Below are positions 35,847-45,193 of a DNA stretch of 64,000 nucleotides, in pieces. The stretch lies in NCBI RefSeq assembly GCF_009930815.1, contig NZ_CP022222.1, forward strand, positions 7,296,501-7,360,500, given 5' to 3'. The stretch is from Bradyrhizobium sp. CCBAU 051011 (GTDB lineage Bacteria; Pseudomonadota; Alphaproteobacteria; Rhizobiales; Xanthobacteraceae). Made by a program: the position numbers and the translations under genes. The stretch's first letter is position 1; every line of letters begins with the position of its first letter. Below the pieces are notes generated by a model. It ran no database searches and was not told where the DNA came from. It was given only the letters and a program-made list of their open reading frames with translations.

Positions 35847-36542
35847 CTATTTTCGCGTGAAGGCCTCCCCGGCCTCGATCCCGTCCACACCGGGCAGACC
35901 GGCCGCCCGGAGCGCCGAGGCAGCCGAATTGCCGCCATCATCCAGCCAGGGCAATTTGGCCTGGATTCCGCGCGTGACCGGCTCGCCCAGCGCGCCGCCG
36001 AAATCGAGCGGCCAGTATCCGTTCGGCACCACTTCGGCCGATATCCCCTGGAGACGATAGCCTTTGCCGAGCACCGCTTCGGCATCGTCGGCCGCCACCG
36101 TCCGCGCGGTGCCGGGTGTGGCCGGGTCGGCAAAGCTGACGAGCACCGGAATCAACTCGCTCTTCACCGGTACAATTCCGGTCAGCCGGCTCATCTCGCT
36201 GAACGGCACGCGCTTGCCGGTGGCCGCCCCATAGGCGCGCAGGGCGACATAGTTGATGTCATCGAGCACGAGCTTGTTGTCGACATGCGCGAGCAGCGCG
36301 ACGAGGTTCTTGCCCTGCCCGAGATCGACGAAAACGGCGTCGCCGAGAGTGCGGGTCTGGCCGCGGCGGGTGTAGCTGCGATCGGGATGAACGGCAACGA
36401 CGCCGGATGCCGATTTGCGCCCCTCCGGCGTCTCGACCTCGACCGTCAGGCGATATTTGTGGGCGGGACGGTTGATCCTGATCTGGTCGCCGATCACCAG
36501 CGCCGCCAGCAGCGCAAGCGGACCGAACCATTTGAAACTCAT
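35847..36542 (-). CDS. Conserved hypothetical envelope protein, 231 aa
   Basis: A 231-residue protein with an N-terminal hydrophobic segment (PLALLAALVIGDQI, about 7-20) that may be a signal anchor. The rest is mostly beta-like and soluble: YRLTVEVETPEGRKSASGVV, KNLVALLAHVDNKLVLDDIN, then a C-terminal GLPGVDGIEAGEAFTRK. It probably sits at the periplasmic face of the inner membrane. I recall similar proteins in Bradyrhizobium but no characterised member. Confidence 0.7.
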   Translation of the reverse strand: MSFKWFGPLALLAALVIGDQIRINRPAHKYRLTVEVETPEGRKSASGVVAVHPDRSYTRRGQTRTLGDAVFVDLGQGKNLVALLAHVDNKLVLDDINYVALRAYGAATGKRVPFSEMSRLTGIVPVKSELIPVLVSFADPATPGTARTVAADDAEAVLGKGYRLQGISAEVVPNGYWPLDFGGALGEPVTRGIQAKLPWLDDGGNSAASALRAAGLPGVDGIEAGEAFTRK

Positions 36543-36689
36543 CTCGTCCTCGCCGGCGTCATATCAGTTCATACACCGCTTGGCATACCGGGTGCGGCAG
36601 CGTCAAACCGGCGCGTGCGCTGGCGCTTGATCCCGGCGGCGTTTTGTCGAAAGACTGGCCGGTCAATTGTCTTTCGAGAAGGAATCAAC

Positions 36690-37817
36690 GTGACAGGTCC
36701 GGCTGACAATCGCCTTCAGGCCCGCAGCGATATGGCGTGGGCGATCTCGGTCGGGGGCATCGGCGTCGTGCTGTTCGCGGCGCTGCTTGCGTTCACCTGG
36801 CACTTCGCCGCGACCCTGTTCCTGATCTTTTCCGGCATGCTGCTCGGCGTCGCCCTCAACGCCATGAGCAATTTGCTCGGGCGCGTGGTGCGCCTGCCGC
36901 ATGCGCTGCGGCTGACGATGGTCTGTCTGGTGGTCGCAGGCATGCTGGCGGGCATCGTCTTCCTCGGCGGCACCACGATCGCCCAGCAGACGACGGCGCT
37001 CAGCAGCACGCTCAAATCGCAGCTCGTCAACGTCAAGGGTTTTCTGGAAAGCAACGGTATCGACACCAGTTTCTTCGACTTCGGCACGCTGTCCTCGACC
37101 TCGGACGATGGCACGCCGGCGCCCGCCGCGACGCCGACGCCGCATGCGCTTCCGAGCGCCGGCACGATTGCAGCCAGCGGCGGCGCGATCTTCAGCCAGA
37201 GCCTGAAACTGGTTCTGGGCACGGCAAGCGCCGTCGGAAACTTCTTCATCGTCCTGTTTTTGGGTATCGCATTCGCGACCCAGCCAAGCGTCTACCGCGA
37301 TGGACTATTGTTCATGGCGCCCGCAAAGCATCGCACGCGCGCGGTCGCGATCGTCGACCGGATCGGGGAGACGCTGGAGCGCTGGCTGATCGCGCAGATC
37401 ATCACCATGGTCGCGGTGTTTCTGGTGACCTGGATTGGGCTATCGATCATCGGCATCCAGAGCTCGTTCATCCTCGGAATTCAGGCAGGCCTGCTCGCCT
37501 TCATTCCAACGGTCGGCGCCATCCTCGGCGGCCTGATCGTGGTGCTGGCGAGCCTCGCATCGGGATGGGTCGCCGCCCTCTCCGCCTTCATCCTGTTCCT
37601 CGGCGTGCACGCGCTCGAAAGCTACGTGCTGACGCCGATCATCCAGCGCCAGGCGCTGGATATTCCACCCGCCACGCTGTTTGCGTTCCAGATCCTGCTC
37701 GGCGTCGTCTTCGGCATCTGGGGGCTGGCGCTGGCGCTGCCCCTGATGGCGATCGCCAAGGTGATGATCGACCATTTCAAGGCAGAACCGGTGCCTGTCG
37801 CGATCGCGGCCGGCTGA
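36690..37817 (+). CDS. AI-2E family transporter (PerM/UPF0118)
   Basis: A 375-residue membrane protein with about eight helices, beginning AWAISVGGIGVVLFAALLAF and ending LALALPLMAIAKVMIDHF. The conserved block SSFILGIQAGLLAFIPTVG and GAILGGLIVVLASL is the family signature, and a proline/alanine-rich periplasmic loop (PAPAATPTPHALP) lies around residue 150. Members export or import diverse solutes, and the AI-2 name is historical. The GTG at 36690 with AGAAGGAATC upstream is chosen; the frame is open far upstream only because it runs antisense to other genes. Confidence 0.9.
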   Translation: MTGPADNRLQARSDMAWAISVGGIGVVLFAALLAFTWHFAATLFLIFSGMLLGVALNAMSNLLGRVVRLPHALRLTMVCLVVAGMLAGIVFLGGTTIAQQTTALSSTLKSQLVNVKGFLESNGIDTSFFDFGTLSSTSDDGTPAPAATPTPHALPSAGTIAASGGAIFSQSLKLVLGTASAVGNFFIVLFLGIAFATQPSVYRDGLLFMAPAKHRTRAVAIVDRIGETLERWLIAQIITMVAVFLVTWIGLSIIGIQSSFILGIQAGLLAFIPTVGAILGGLIVVLASLASGWVAALSAFILFLGVHALESYVLTPIIQRQALDIPPATLFAFQILLGVVFGIWGLALALPLMAIAKVMIDHFKAEPVPVAIAAG

Positions 37818-37822
37818 TGGCT

Positions 37823-38125
37823 TCAGTCCGCCGTGGTCAGCACCGTCTCGGTATGCTCGACTTCAGGCGGCGAAGCGAAATACGGCCCGACCAGCGCGCG
37901 CCAGGCGGTGAAATCCTCCGAGCCGCGGAAGTCGACGGTGTGGTTCTCCAGCGTCTCCCACTTCGCTACCAGCCGGTAGCGCTGCGGCTTCTCGATCGAC
38001 TTGTGCAGCTCAAAGCCCTTGCCGCCTTTGGCACGCAGGAACAACGGACGCGCCTTGGCAACGGCCGCTTCGAAATCCTTCTCGGTGCCCGGCTTGACGT
38101 CGATTTGTGCGATTTCGGTGATCAT
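37823..38125 (-). CDS. Antibiotic biosynthesis monooxygenase (ABM) domain protein
   Basis: A 100-residue ferredoxin-like dimeric alpha+beta barrel, related to YgiN-type quinol monooxygenases and heme-degrading enzymes. The pattern is ITEIAQIDVKPGTEKDFEAA, FLRAKGGKGFELHKSIE, RYRLVAKWETLENHTVDFRG and a terminal TFVGPYF-like ending. It lacks the Asn-Trp-His triad typical of IsdG, so a role in heme breakdown is unlikely. It is convergent with the AI-2E gene, five bases apart. Confidence 0.85.
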   Translation of the reverse strand: MITEIAQIDVKPGTEKDFEAAVAKARPLFLRAKGGKGFELHKSIEKPQRYRLVAKWETLENHTVDFRGSEDFTAWRALVGPYFASPPEVEHTETVLTTAD

Positions 38126-38327
38126 CGGTTACGCCTTCTCATGAGAATGGCCGTGTCTAACCCAGCCACCCAAAAAGCAAAAGGCGGATGCATGCGCGTT
38201 GCTGCGATGCACGATGCCGCAAGCGTGAGGAAATCGCGCGCGTGACATGCTCCCGCCGCAACCCTCGTTTGATGTACGCTACCGCCAAACAAAGAGCGGC
38301 AAGCTCACGGTCACGGGGAGAGAAACG

Positions 38328-40481
38328 ATGAATCTCGGTCGGGCCCTATTCGCATTCACCTTGGCAGCGTCGGCAATCGTGCTCAGCTTGATGGCGGCAC
38401 CGTCCCGCGCGCAACAGCCGGCGGCGGTCGCGATCGACAATGACGATATCGGCGGCGTGGTGCGCGGACCGAACGGGCCTGAGGCCGGCGTCTGGGTCAT
38501 CGCCGAAACCAATGAGTTGCCGACGAAGTTCGCCAGGATCGTCGTGACCGACGATCAGGGACGCTACGTGATCCCCGACCTGCCGCCAAACGTGAACTAC
38601 GCAATCTGGGTCCGTGGCTATGGGCTCGTGGATTCGCCGAAGCTGCGCGCCAAGCCGGGCCAGCAACTCAATCTCACGGCGGTCCCGGCGCCGAACGAAG
38701 CGGCTGCGGCGCACTACTACTCGGCGATCTACTGGTACACGATGATGAAGATCCCGCCGGCCAAGGATTTCGGTGGGACGACCGAGATCCCGAAGGAGAT
38801 CACGCAGGACATCTGGCGCCAGCGGATGAACAATGTCGACTGCATCGGCTGCCACCAACTTGGCCAGGAATCCACGCGCACGATTCCGGGCGCGTTCGGC
38901 GAATTCAAGTCCGGCGAAGAAGCCTGGATGCGCCGCGTCGCCTCGGGGCAAACCGGCGAATGGATGGTGAACCGGCTCGCCGGCCAAATGGGCGGCGTGC
39001 CGTTCAAATATTTCGGGGACTGGACCGACCGGGTCGCCAAGGGCGACCTGCCGAAATCGAAGCCGCCGCGGCCGGCCGGCATCGAGCGCAACGTCGTCAT
39101 TTCCTCGTGGGAATGGGCGACCGAAAAACACTTCGTCCACGATCTGATTTCCTCGGACCGGCGCTATCCGACCGTCAACGCCTACGGCCCGCTGTTCGGA
39201 GCGAACGAATATTCGTCCGACGACATGCCGATCCTCGATCCCAAGACGCACAAGGTGACGTTCTCGAAGATGCCGGTTGCCGATCCCAATGCGCCGGAAT
39301 CGTTCGGCCCGCCGCTCCATGCCACGGCTCTGCTCAATCCGGTCAGTCCCTCGGCCTATTGGGGTGACGAGAAGATCTGGAGCCAGCGGACCAACAATCA
39401 CAACAGCATGTTCGACAAGCAGGGCCGCCTGTGGCTGGCAGCGGCCGTTCGCGGCATCGAAAATCCGGCGTACTGCAAGAAAGGGTCGGACCACCCGTCG
39501 GCCAAGGCCTTTCCGCTCGAACGTTCGGGACGGCAGGTGACGGTGTTCGATCCCAAGACCCAGAAGTACAGCTTCGTCGATACCTGCTTCGGCACCCATC
39601 ACCCGCAATTCGGCTACGATGCCGACGATACGCTATGGGTTTCGGGCACCGGTCCTGTCGCCGGCTGGGTCAACACCAGACTATGGGACGAGACCGGCGA
39701 TGCCGTCAAAGCGCAGGGCTGGGCGCCATTCGTGCTCGACACCAACGGCAACGGCAAGGTCGACGAATACACCGAACCGGGCAAGCCGGCGGAGGCCGGC
39801 AAGGACATGCGGGTCGCTGGTTCGGGCCCCTACGCGGTGATGCCGCATCCGACCGACGGCTCGGTCTGGTACACCGTCAACGTGTTCGTCGGCCAGCCCG
39901 GCTTCATGCGCTTCGACCCCAAAACCAAGCTCTCGGAATTTTATGCCATTCCGAAGGAAGGCATCGGCGTTCGCGGCGGCGATATCGACAAGAACGGCGT
40001 GCTCTGGGGCTCGGGCTCGAACGGCAGCCTGATCCGCTTCGATCGCAGCAAATGCAAGGCGCCGCTGAACGGACCAGAGGCGACCGGCAACCACTGCCCG
40101 GAAGGATTCTCATATTTCAAGTATCCGGGACCCGGCTTCGAGGGCTTCGAGAACTCCAGCGCCGAAGCGAGCTATTACACCTGGGTCGATCACCACAACA
40201 CGGTCGGCCTCGGCGAAAACATCCCGATCTCCACCGCCAACCTGAATGACGGCTTCGTCGCCTTCAAGGACGGGCAGATGGTGATGCTGCGCATCCCCTA
40301 TCCGCTCGGCTTTTTCGCCAAGGGCCTCGATGGACGCATCGATGATCCAAACGCTGGCTGGAAAGGCCGCGGTCTCTGGAGTTCGAGCGGCGATCGCACA
40401 CCCTGGCTGATGGAGGGAGGCAAAGGCTCAAAGCCCCGGGCCGTGCATATTCAGGTGCGTCCCGATCCGCTGGCGAAGTGA
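38328..40481 (+). CDS. Exported protein with carboxypeptidase-like, CxxCH and propeller regions
   Basis: A 717-residue protein with a signal peptide (about 1-29). Residues 40-125 form a carboxypeptidase regulatory-like beta-sandwich (GVVRGPNGPEAGVWVIAETN, TDDQGRYVIPDLPP). A c-type heme motif CIGCH spans residues 172-176 (Cys172, Cys175, His176) inside a short cytochrome-like segment. From about 260 the sequence shows beta-propeller repeats (MFDKQGRLWLAAAVRG, YDADDTLWVSGTG, DKNGVLWGSGSNGSL) like NHL or Vgb lyase-type proteins, with an EF-hand-like loop DTNGNGKVDEY. GGGGAGAG precedes the ATG. Its role is not known; it is probably a periplasmic redox or lyase-type protein. Confidence 0.85.
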   Translation: MNLGRALFAFTLAASAIVLSLMAAPSRAQQPAAVAIDNDDIGGVVRGPNGPEAGVWVIAETNELPTKFARIVVTDDQGRYVIPDLPPNVNYAIWVRGYGLVDSPKLRAKPGQQLNLTAVPAPNEAAAAHYYSAIYWYTMMKIPPAKDFGGTTEIPKEITQDIWRQRMNNVDCIGCHQLGQESTRTIPGAFGEFKSGEEAWMRRVASGQTGEWMVNRLAGQMGGVPFKYFGDWTDRVAKGDLPKSKPPRPAGIERNVVISSWEWATEKHFVHDLISSDRRYPTVNAYGPLFGANEYSSDDMPILDPKTHKVTFSKMPVADPNAPESFGPPLHATALLNPVSPSAYWGDEKIWSQRTNNHNSMFDKQGRLWLAAAVRGIENPAYCKKGSDHPSAKAFPLERSGRQVTVFDPKTQKYSFVDTCFGTHHPQFGYDADDTLWVSGTGPVAGWVNTRLWDETGDAVKAQGWAPFVLDTNGNGKVDEYTEPGKPAEAGKDMRVAGSGPYAVMPHPTDGSVWYTVNVFVGQPGFMRFDPKTKLSEFYAIPKEGIGVRGGDIDKNGVLWGSGSNGSLIRFDRSKCKAPLNGPEATGNHCPEGFSYFKYPGPGFEGFENSSAEASYYTWVDHHNTVGLGENIPISTANLNDGFVAFKDGQMVMLRIPYPLGFFAKGLDGRIDDPNAGWKGRGLWSSSGDRTPWLMEGGKGSKPRAVHIQVRPDPLAK

Positions 40482-40493
40482 GGGAACTAGCGG

Positions 40494-40730
40494 CTAGCCG
40501 AACAGCAGCGCCGCGCCAGCCACCATCAGCGCGCAGCCGATGAACAGAATGGCAGCCCAGCGCATTCTGCGCTGATCATAACGCCCCTGCGCACGACGCT
40601 CGGTGATGAGCGCCATCTCGAATTCTTCCGAGGTTGAGAACATGCAACCGAAACCGCCGCGGGCGGAGGCTGCCGCCGCTTCGAGCGACATCAGGGCAGC
40701 CTGTGGGTTATGTCTGCGGGGTGAATCCAT
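40494..40730 (-). CDS. Small hypothetical membrane protein, 78 aa
   Basis: A 78-residue protein with a C-terminal transmembrane helix (AAILFIGCALMVAGAALLF) and a basic juxtamembrane segment RRAQGRYDQRRMRW. The start could be ATG 40730 or the internal ATG at 40691. Convergent with the CxxCH protein gene. No family recognised. Confidence 0.6.
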   Translation of the reverse strand: MDSPRRHNPQAALMSLEAAAASARGGFGCMFSTSEEFEMALITERRAQGRYDQRRMRWAAILFIGCALMVAGAALLFG

Positions 40731-40869
40731 AGCGCAGATGATATGGACGGAATGGTAAACGGGAGGTTACCGCGCCCATCTTCATCCGGAGATCAATTCA
40801 AAAGTATTGAATGAGTCTCCGGACATATCGTGTTGTTCGCGCGCGATGTTTGCGAAAGCTGATAGCGCC

Positions 40870-41841
40870 CTACTCCAGCTTGATGTTGGCGGCCTCGATG
40901 ACCTTCTTCCACCGCGCCGTCTCCGACGCGACGTAGGCCGCAAACGGCCCGGAATCGAGCGCGACGGCATCGGCGCCGAGTTCGGCCATCTTCTGCACCG
41001 TCTCCGGCTGCTGCATGAACGCCCGGATCTCTGCCGACAGCTTTTCGACGATCGGCTTCGGCGTCGCGGCGGGAACGAAGAAGCCGTGCCAGGCGACCGC
41101 CTCGAAGCCGGGCAGATGCTCGGCGACGGTGGGGAGATTCGGATCGAACGATGCGCGCTTGGGCGTTGCGGCGGCGATCAGCGCAAGCTTGCCGTCCTTG
41201 GCCTGCGGCAGAAGCAGCGGCACGTTGTCGAAGGCAAGGTCGATCTGTCCGCTGATGAGATCGGTCAGCATCGTGCTCGAGCCCTTGTAGGGCACATGCA
41301 CCATCTTGGTGCCGGTCATCTGCTGGAACAATTCGCCCGCCAGATGTTGCGACGTGCCGACGCCGGCCGAACCGAACGAGACCTTGTCCGGATTAGCCTT
41401 GAGATAGGTGAGCAGATCCGGCAGCGTCCGCGCCTTGATCTTGTCGGGGTTGACGACCAGCACGTTGGGAACCATGCTGATCTGAACGATCGGCTGCAAA
41501 TCCTTGTCGGGCTGATAGCTGAGCTTCGGACCGTACAGCGACGGGTTGATCGCAAGCGCCGATGTGCTCGCCAGTCCCAGGGTCAGACCATCAGGTGCCG
41601 AGCGCGCCAGCCGCGTGACACCGACGATGCTGCCGGCGCCGCCGACATTTTCGACCACGAACGGCTTGCCGAGCTTGGCCTGGAGATGATTGGCGACCAT
41701 GCGCGCGAAAATATCGGCGGTGCCGCCGGCGGCGAAGGGAACGATCACGCTCACCTGCCTGGAAGGATACGCGTCCTCCGCCTTGGCGGGTGCTGCCGTC
41801 AGCAGCATTGCCGACGCAAGAATTAGCCACGTTGATCTCAT
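40870..41841 (-). CDS. Tripartite tricarboxylate transporter substrate-binding protein (Bug/TctC)
   Basis: A 323-residue periplasmic protein with a signal peptide (residues 1-21, LILASAMLLTAAPAKA). The Bug fold is evident from YPSRQVSVIVPFAAGGTADI, GGAGSIVGVTRLARSAPDG, VSFGSAGVGTSQHLAGELF and LTDLISGQIDLAFDN. Bug proteins bind small carboxylates for a TctAB permease, but no tctA or tctB gene is here. The location beside the sugar-acid gene cluster suggests it captures that cluster's substrate. Co-oriented with the downstream-pathway genes. Confidence 0.93.
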   Translation of the reverse strand: MRSTWLILASAMLLTAAPAKAEDAYPSRQVSVIVPFAAGGTADIFARMVANHLQAKLGKPFVVENVGGAGSIVGVTRLARSAPDGLTLGLASTSALAINPSLYGPKLSYQPDKDLQPIVQISMVPNVLVVNPDKIKARTLPDLLTYLKANPDKVSFGSAGVGTSQHLAGELFQQMTGTKMVHVPYKGSSTMLTDLISGQIDLAFDNVPLLLPQAKDGKLALIAAATPKRASFDPNLPTVAEHLPGFEAVAWHGFFVPAATPKPIVEKLSAEIRAFMQQPETVQKMAELGADAVALDSGPFAAYVASETARWKKVIEAANIKLE

Positions 41842-41895
41842 GGAAGTTTCCTCTGCTTGTTATTGGTTACTGCCGCCCCACCCGTAGCGAGTTGG

Positions 41896-43026
41896 CTAAA
41901 ATGCCGTCTCGTACATCTTCAAAATATCGTCGCGGCTCAAATCGCGCGGGTTGTTGTCGAGCAGTCGGCGAATGGCATGCGCCTCGTCCGCCATGACGCC
42001 GAGATCGTCCTTGGGCACGCCGAGCGCGGACAGGCGCATCTCGATGCCGAGATCGGCGCAGAATTGATAGGTGGCGTCGAACGCAGCCGCGGGAACGTTG
42101 CGTTCCGGCAGGCCGAGCGCATGCAGCACCGCGATCGTCTTTACCGATGTCTCCGGCATATTGAACGCCAGCGTATGCGGAAAGATCACCGCGCAGGCGA
42201 GGCCATGCGCCACATGGTGGCGCGTGCCAAGCGGATAGGCTACCGCGTGACCGGCCGTCGTATTCACCGGGCCGAGGCAATAGCCGCCATAGAGCGATGC
42301 CAGCGAAAGGCCCGCGCGGGCCTCGCGATCGCTGCCATCGGCCACCGCGCGCCGCAGGTAGCGTCCAACCAGCCGCGCGCCTTCGATCGCGTAGAGGTCG
42401 ATCGCGGGATGCGCCTTGCGGCTGGTGTAGGCCTCGACGCAATGCGCCAGCGCATCGACGCCGGTTGCCGCGGTAACATCTCGCGGCACGGTCATCGTGA
42501 GGTCGGGATCGACGATGGCGATATCGGCCAGCATGAAACGGCTCTGCACGGCGAGCTTGTTGCGGCTCGCCGGATCGGTCACGAGCGCGCGGGTGCCGGC
42601 TTCGCTACCGGTCCCGGAGGTGGTCGGAATCTGCATCAGCGCCACGCTGCGGCCCGCGACCTTTTCGGCGCCGACGATGTCGGCGAAGGCCGCTTCACCG
42701 GTGCAGAGCACGGCAACCAGCTTGGCGAGATCCATTGCGCTGCCGCCGCCGAAACCGACGATGAGGTCGGGCGCGGCCTCGCGCGCCATCGCCACCGCCT
42801 TGTCGAGGTTGGGCAGATCCGGCTCGGGCTTCACGTCGCCGAAAACCTTGACGGATCCGGGCAGCGCCAGTTGATCGACGCGGCGCGCGTTGAAGGGATC
42901 CGAAATCACCAGCGGCCGTCGCGCACCAATCCGCTCCGCAAAGCGTGCCGCAGCGGCGATCGTTCCACATCCAAACTCAACGGCAGTGGGACGAAGGATT
43001 TCGATCGGCGTGAAGGAATTGGTCAT
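41896..43026 (-). CDS. Iron-containing alcohol dehydrogenase family protein
   Basis: A 376-residue NAD(P)-dependent dehydrogenase of the type III family, closer to maleylacetate reductases than to FucO in its N-terminus. The nucleotide-binding glycine motif is FGGGSAMDLAKLVAV. Metal ligands appear in GVDALAHCVEAY (Asp and His), GHAVAYPLGTRHH and VAHGLACAV, so the full Asp-His-His-His set is present. It would oxidise a hydroxyacid or reduce an oxo acid in the neighbouring pathway. Its stop codon is followed by the binding protein gene. Eleven bases separate it from pdxA2. Confidence 0.9.
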   Translation of the reverse strand: MTNSFTPIEILRPTAVEFGCGTIAAAARFAERIGARRPLVISDPFNARRVDQLALPGSVKVFGDVKPEPDLPNLDKAVAMAREAAPDLIVGFGGGSAMDLAKLVAVLCTGEAAFADIVGAEKVAGRSVALMQIPTTSGTGSEAGTRALVTDPASRNKLAVQSRFMLADIAIVDPDLTMTVPRDVTAATGVDALAHCVEAYTSRKAHPAIDLYAIEGARLVGRYLRRAVADGSDREARAGLSLASLYGGYCLGPVNTTAGHAVAYPLGTRHHVAHGLACAVIFPHTLAFNMPETSVKTIAVLHALGLPERNVPAAAFDATYQFCADLGIEMRLSALGVPKDDLGVMADEAHAIRRLLDNNPRDLSRDDILKMYETAF

Positions 43027-43037
43027 TGGACGTCCGG

Positions 43038-44078
43038 TTATTGCTTGGAAGATGAGGAAATGCCGCCGGCCAGGCGCTCGGCATAATCGATAGCCTCGAT
43101 CAGGCTATGCTCGTTGGCGATGCCTTTGCCTGCGATGTCGAAGGCGGTACCGTGATCGACAGAGGTGCGGATGATCGGCAAGCCCAGTGTGATATTGACG
43201 CCGGACAGTTCCTGCCAGCGTCCGGTGGCGGGATCGACCTGGAAGCCGAGCAGCTTTACCGGGATGTGCCCCTGGTCGTGATACATCGCGACCGCGGCGT
43301 CGAACTGGCCAGCACGAAGCTTGACGAAGATGGTATCGCCGGGCACCGGGCCAACGATGTCGAGACCGTCGGCAACCGCCTTGGCGATGGTCGGCGCCGA
43401 GACGTCGATATCCTGCCGGCCGAACAACCCACCCTCGCCGGCATGCGGATTGAGCGCCGCAATGGCGATCTTCGGACGCGCGATGCCGAGCCGCAACAAC
43501 GCGTCGTTGGTGAGGTCGATCACCTGGCGCAGCCGCTCCGGGGTCAACCGCTTCGGCACATCCTCCAGCGCCACGTGGGTCGAGACATGGCTGACGCGCA
43601 TGTTGCCATGGGCCAGCAGCATCACCGAGCCGCGCACGCCGGTGAGATGCGCCAGCATCTCGGTGTGCCCGGGATAGTGAAAGCCTGCCTTGTTGAGCGC
43701 CTCCTTGTTCAAGGGCGCCGTGACGATGGCCGCGGTCCGGCCGGCCTGTGTCAGCCGTACGCCGTGCTCGACCGCCTTGAACGCAAAGCGTCCGCCATCG
43801 GCACTCAGCACGCCCGGCTGGATCGGCGTGCCTTCGGCGTCGGCTTGCAGAAAACAGAGATTGGGCCAATCGCGGTCATCGGCGCTCACCTGCGGAATCG
43901 CAACGCTGGCGCCGAGCGCGGCCTTGGCGTCCTCCAGCGCGGTGCCGCTGCCGATGATCAGGAGGCGCAGATCGCCTTTTGCGATCCTGTCCTGCAATCC
44001 GATGCAGGCCTTGACGATGATCTCGGGACCGATCCCGGCTGGATCGCCCATGGTGATCGCAAGATGGCGAGAGGTCAT
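43038..44078 (-). CDS. pdxA2: PdxA-family dehydrogenase, probably PdxA2 (4-phospho-sugar-acid 3-dehydrogenase)
   Basis: A 346-residue metal-dependent dehydrogenase/decarboxylase. The PdxA fold is shown by ITMGDPAGIGPEIIVKA, GFHYPGHTEMLAHLTG with a metal-binding His, VALEDVPKRLTPERL, LNPHAGEGGLFGRQDI, YHDQGHIPVKLLGF and IIRTSVDHGTAFDIAGKG. PdxA itself acts in vitamin B6 synthesis, but its coupling here to a four-carbon acid sugar kinase (4-base overlap) matches PdxA2 enzymes that oxidise 4-phospho-D-threonate or erythronate, giving dihydroxyacetone phosphate and CO2. The assignment by context is inference. Confidence 0.88.
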   Translation of the reverse strand: MTSRHLAITMGDPAGIGPEIIVKACIGLQDRIAKGDLRLLIIGSGTALEDAKAALGASVAIPQVSADDRDWPNLCFLQADAEGTPIQPGVLSADGGRFAFKAVEHGVRLTQAGRTAAIVTAPLNKEALNKAGFHYPGHTEMLAHLTGVRGSVMLLAHGNMRVSHVSTHVALEDVPKRLTPERLRQVIDLTNDALLRLGIARPKIAIAALNPHAGEGGLFGRQDIDVSAPTIAKAVADGLDIVGPVPGDTIFVKLRAGQFDAAVAMYHDQGHIPVKLLGFQVDPATGRWQELSGVNITLGLPIIRTSVDHGTAFDIAGKGIANEHSLIEAIDYAERLAGGISSSSKQ

Positions 44079-45193
44079 GTCGGTTTCCCTGTGCTGAGCA
44101 ATTGATTGTCATGGAGCAGATCGCGCCATAACTCCCTTGTACCAAACGCTCCGGATTTGGAGATCAAGTCAACGCCGGCCCAGCGGCCGCCCTGCAGGGT
44201 CGAGCGCGGCAGCCCCGGCACGAGGCGGCCCGTGACCTGCAACGCCTGCGCACCGAGCGCTACACATAGCGCCTTCAAGGTCTCGCCACCGGCAACGATC
44301 AGCGTGCCGGGCGGATCGACTGTTGCGATCAGCGTGGTCATTTCGTGCGCGATCCGCCGTGCGGCCTCGGCGCGCGACAGGCCTTCGGCAAGCGAAAACT
44401 TCACCAGCGCCACGCCGTCATCGGCAAGCTTGCGCTGCACCCGCGCCGCACCTCCGGCCTCCCCCTCGGCAAGGGCGATGGTGGCCTCACCGCACGCCTC
44501 AAGCTGGGATGCGGTGACGATCTGATCGGAGCCAAACAATCCGAGCACCGGCTTCTTCAAACGCCGAGACACGCCGGCGTCGCGGCCGCGTGCCAGGGCA
44601 CCGGCCAATCCGCCGCTCCCACACCACAGCACGGGCGCGGCCAGGCTTCGTCCCATCTCGACGACGCGGTCGAGATCGCGGTCGCTCTCCGCGTCGAAGA
44701 CCTGAACACCGCCGTGCGACAGCGTGTCGGACCGGCCCCGCCGGGCGTCGATGTTTTCCGCTTTCAGCCGCGCCAGAAGGTTCGCGCCGACCGGATACCA
44801 GTCGCCTTCCGGCGTGCGTGCGAATTGCTGGCCGTCGCAAGTGCGGCGCCCCTGGTACTCGAAGGCCGGCGCAACAACGCAGGAGGCCCAATGACCGCTG
44901 CGCAGGCAGGCGCCGAGTTCGGCGGCCCATGCGCCGCGCAACAGGCTATCGACCTTCTTGTAGGCGATCGTGCCTTCGCCAAGCAGCGGCGCCAGCCGTC
45001 CGACGATCTCGACGCTCTCTGCCGTTGCGAGCTCGCGCGTTCCGCTATCGATCGCAAGACTTCGCGGCGTGGTCGTCGGGAGCGCCTCCGGCCAGATCAC
45101 GTCGAACGGTCCGCACAGCCCAACGAACTCGGCCGCGGTGTCGAGCGCACCGGTGAGGTCGTCGGCAAGAAGGCGGACGCTCGTCATTGTCAT
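44075..45193 (-). CDS. Four-carbon acid sugar kinase family protein (DUF1537)
   Basis: A 372-residue ATP-dependent kinase with the N-terminal acid-sugar-binding domain (LADDLTGALDTAAEFVGLC, then the ...YKKVDSLLRG segment holding the substrate) and the C-terminal nucleotide-binding domain (PPGTLIVAGGETLKALCVAL, GRLVPGLPRSTLQGG and SKSGAFG). Family members phosphorylate D-threonate, D-erythronate or related acids at O4. It overlaps both neighbours by four bases (ATGA), so the three proteins are translated as a unit. Catalytic aspartate is likely in the DDLTG segment. Confidence 0.92.
   Translation of the reverse strand: MTMTSVRLLADDLTGALDTAAEFVGLCGPFDVIWPEALPTTTPRSLAIDSGTRELATAESVEIVGRLAPLLGEGTIAYKKVDSLLRGAWAAELGACLRSGHWASCVVAPAFEYQGRRTCDGQQFARTPEGDWYPVGANLLARLKAENIDARRGRSDTLSHGGVQVFDAESDRDLDRVVEMGRSLAAPVLWCGSGGLAGALARGRDAGVSRRLKKPVLGLFGSDQIVTASQLEACGEATIALAEGEAGGAARVQRKLADDGVALVKFSLAEGLSRAEAARRIAHEMTTLIATVDPPGTLIVAGGETLKALCVALGAQALQVTGRLVPGLPRSTLQGGRWAGVDLISKSGAFGTRELWRDLLHDNQLLSTGKPT

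Noticed and set aside
34578..37817. A 1079-codon open frame on the plus strand
   Set aside because: It runs antisense through two minus-strand genes (C26 hydrolase and the 231-residue protein) and only its final part, from 36690, is the AI-2E transporter gene. High GC keeps the opposite frame open.
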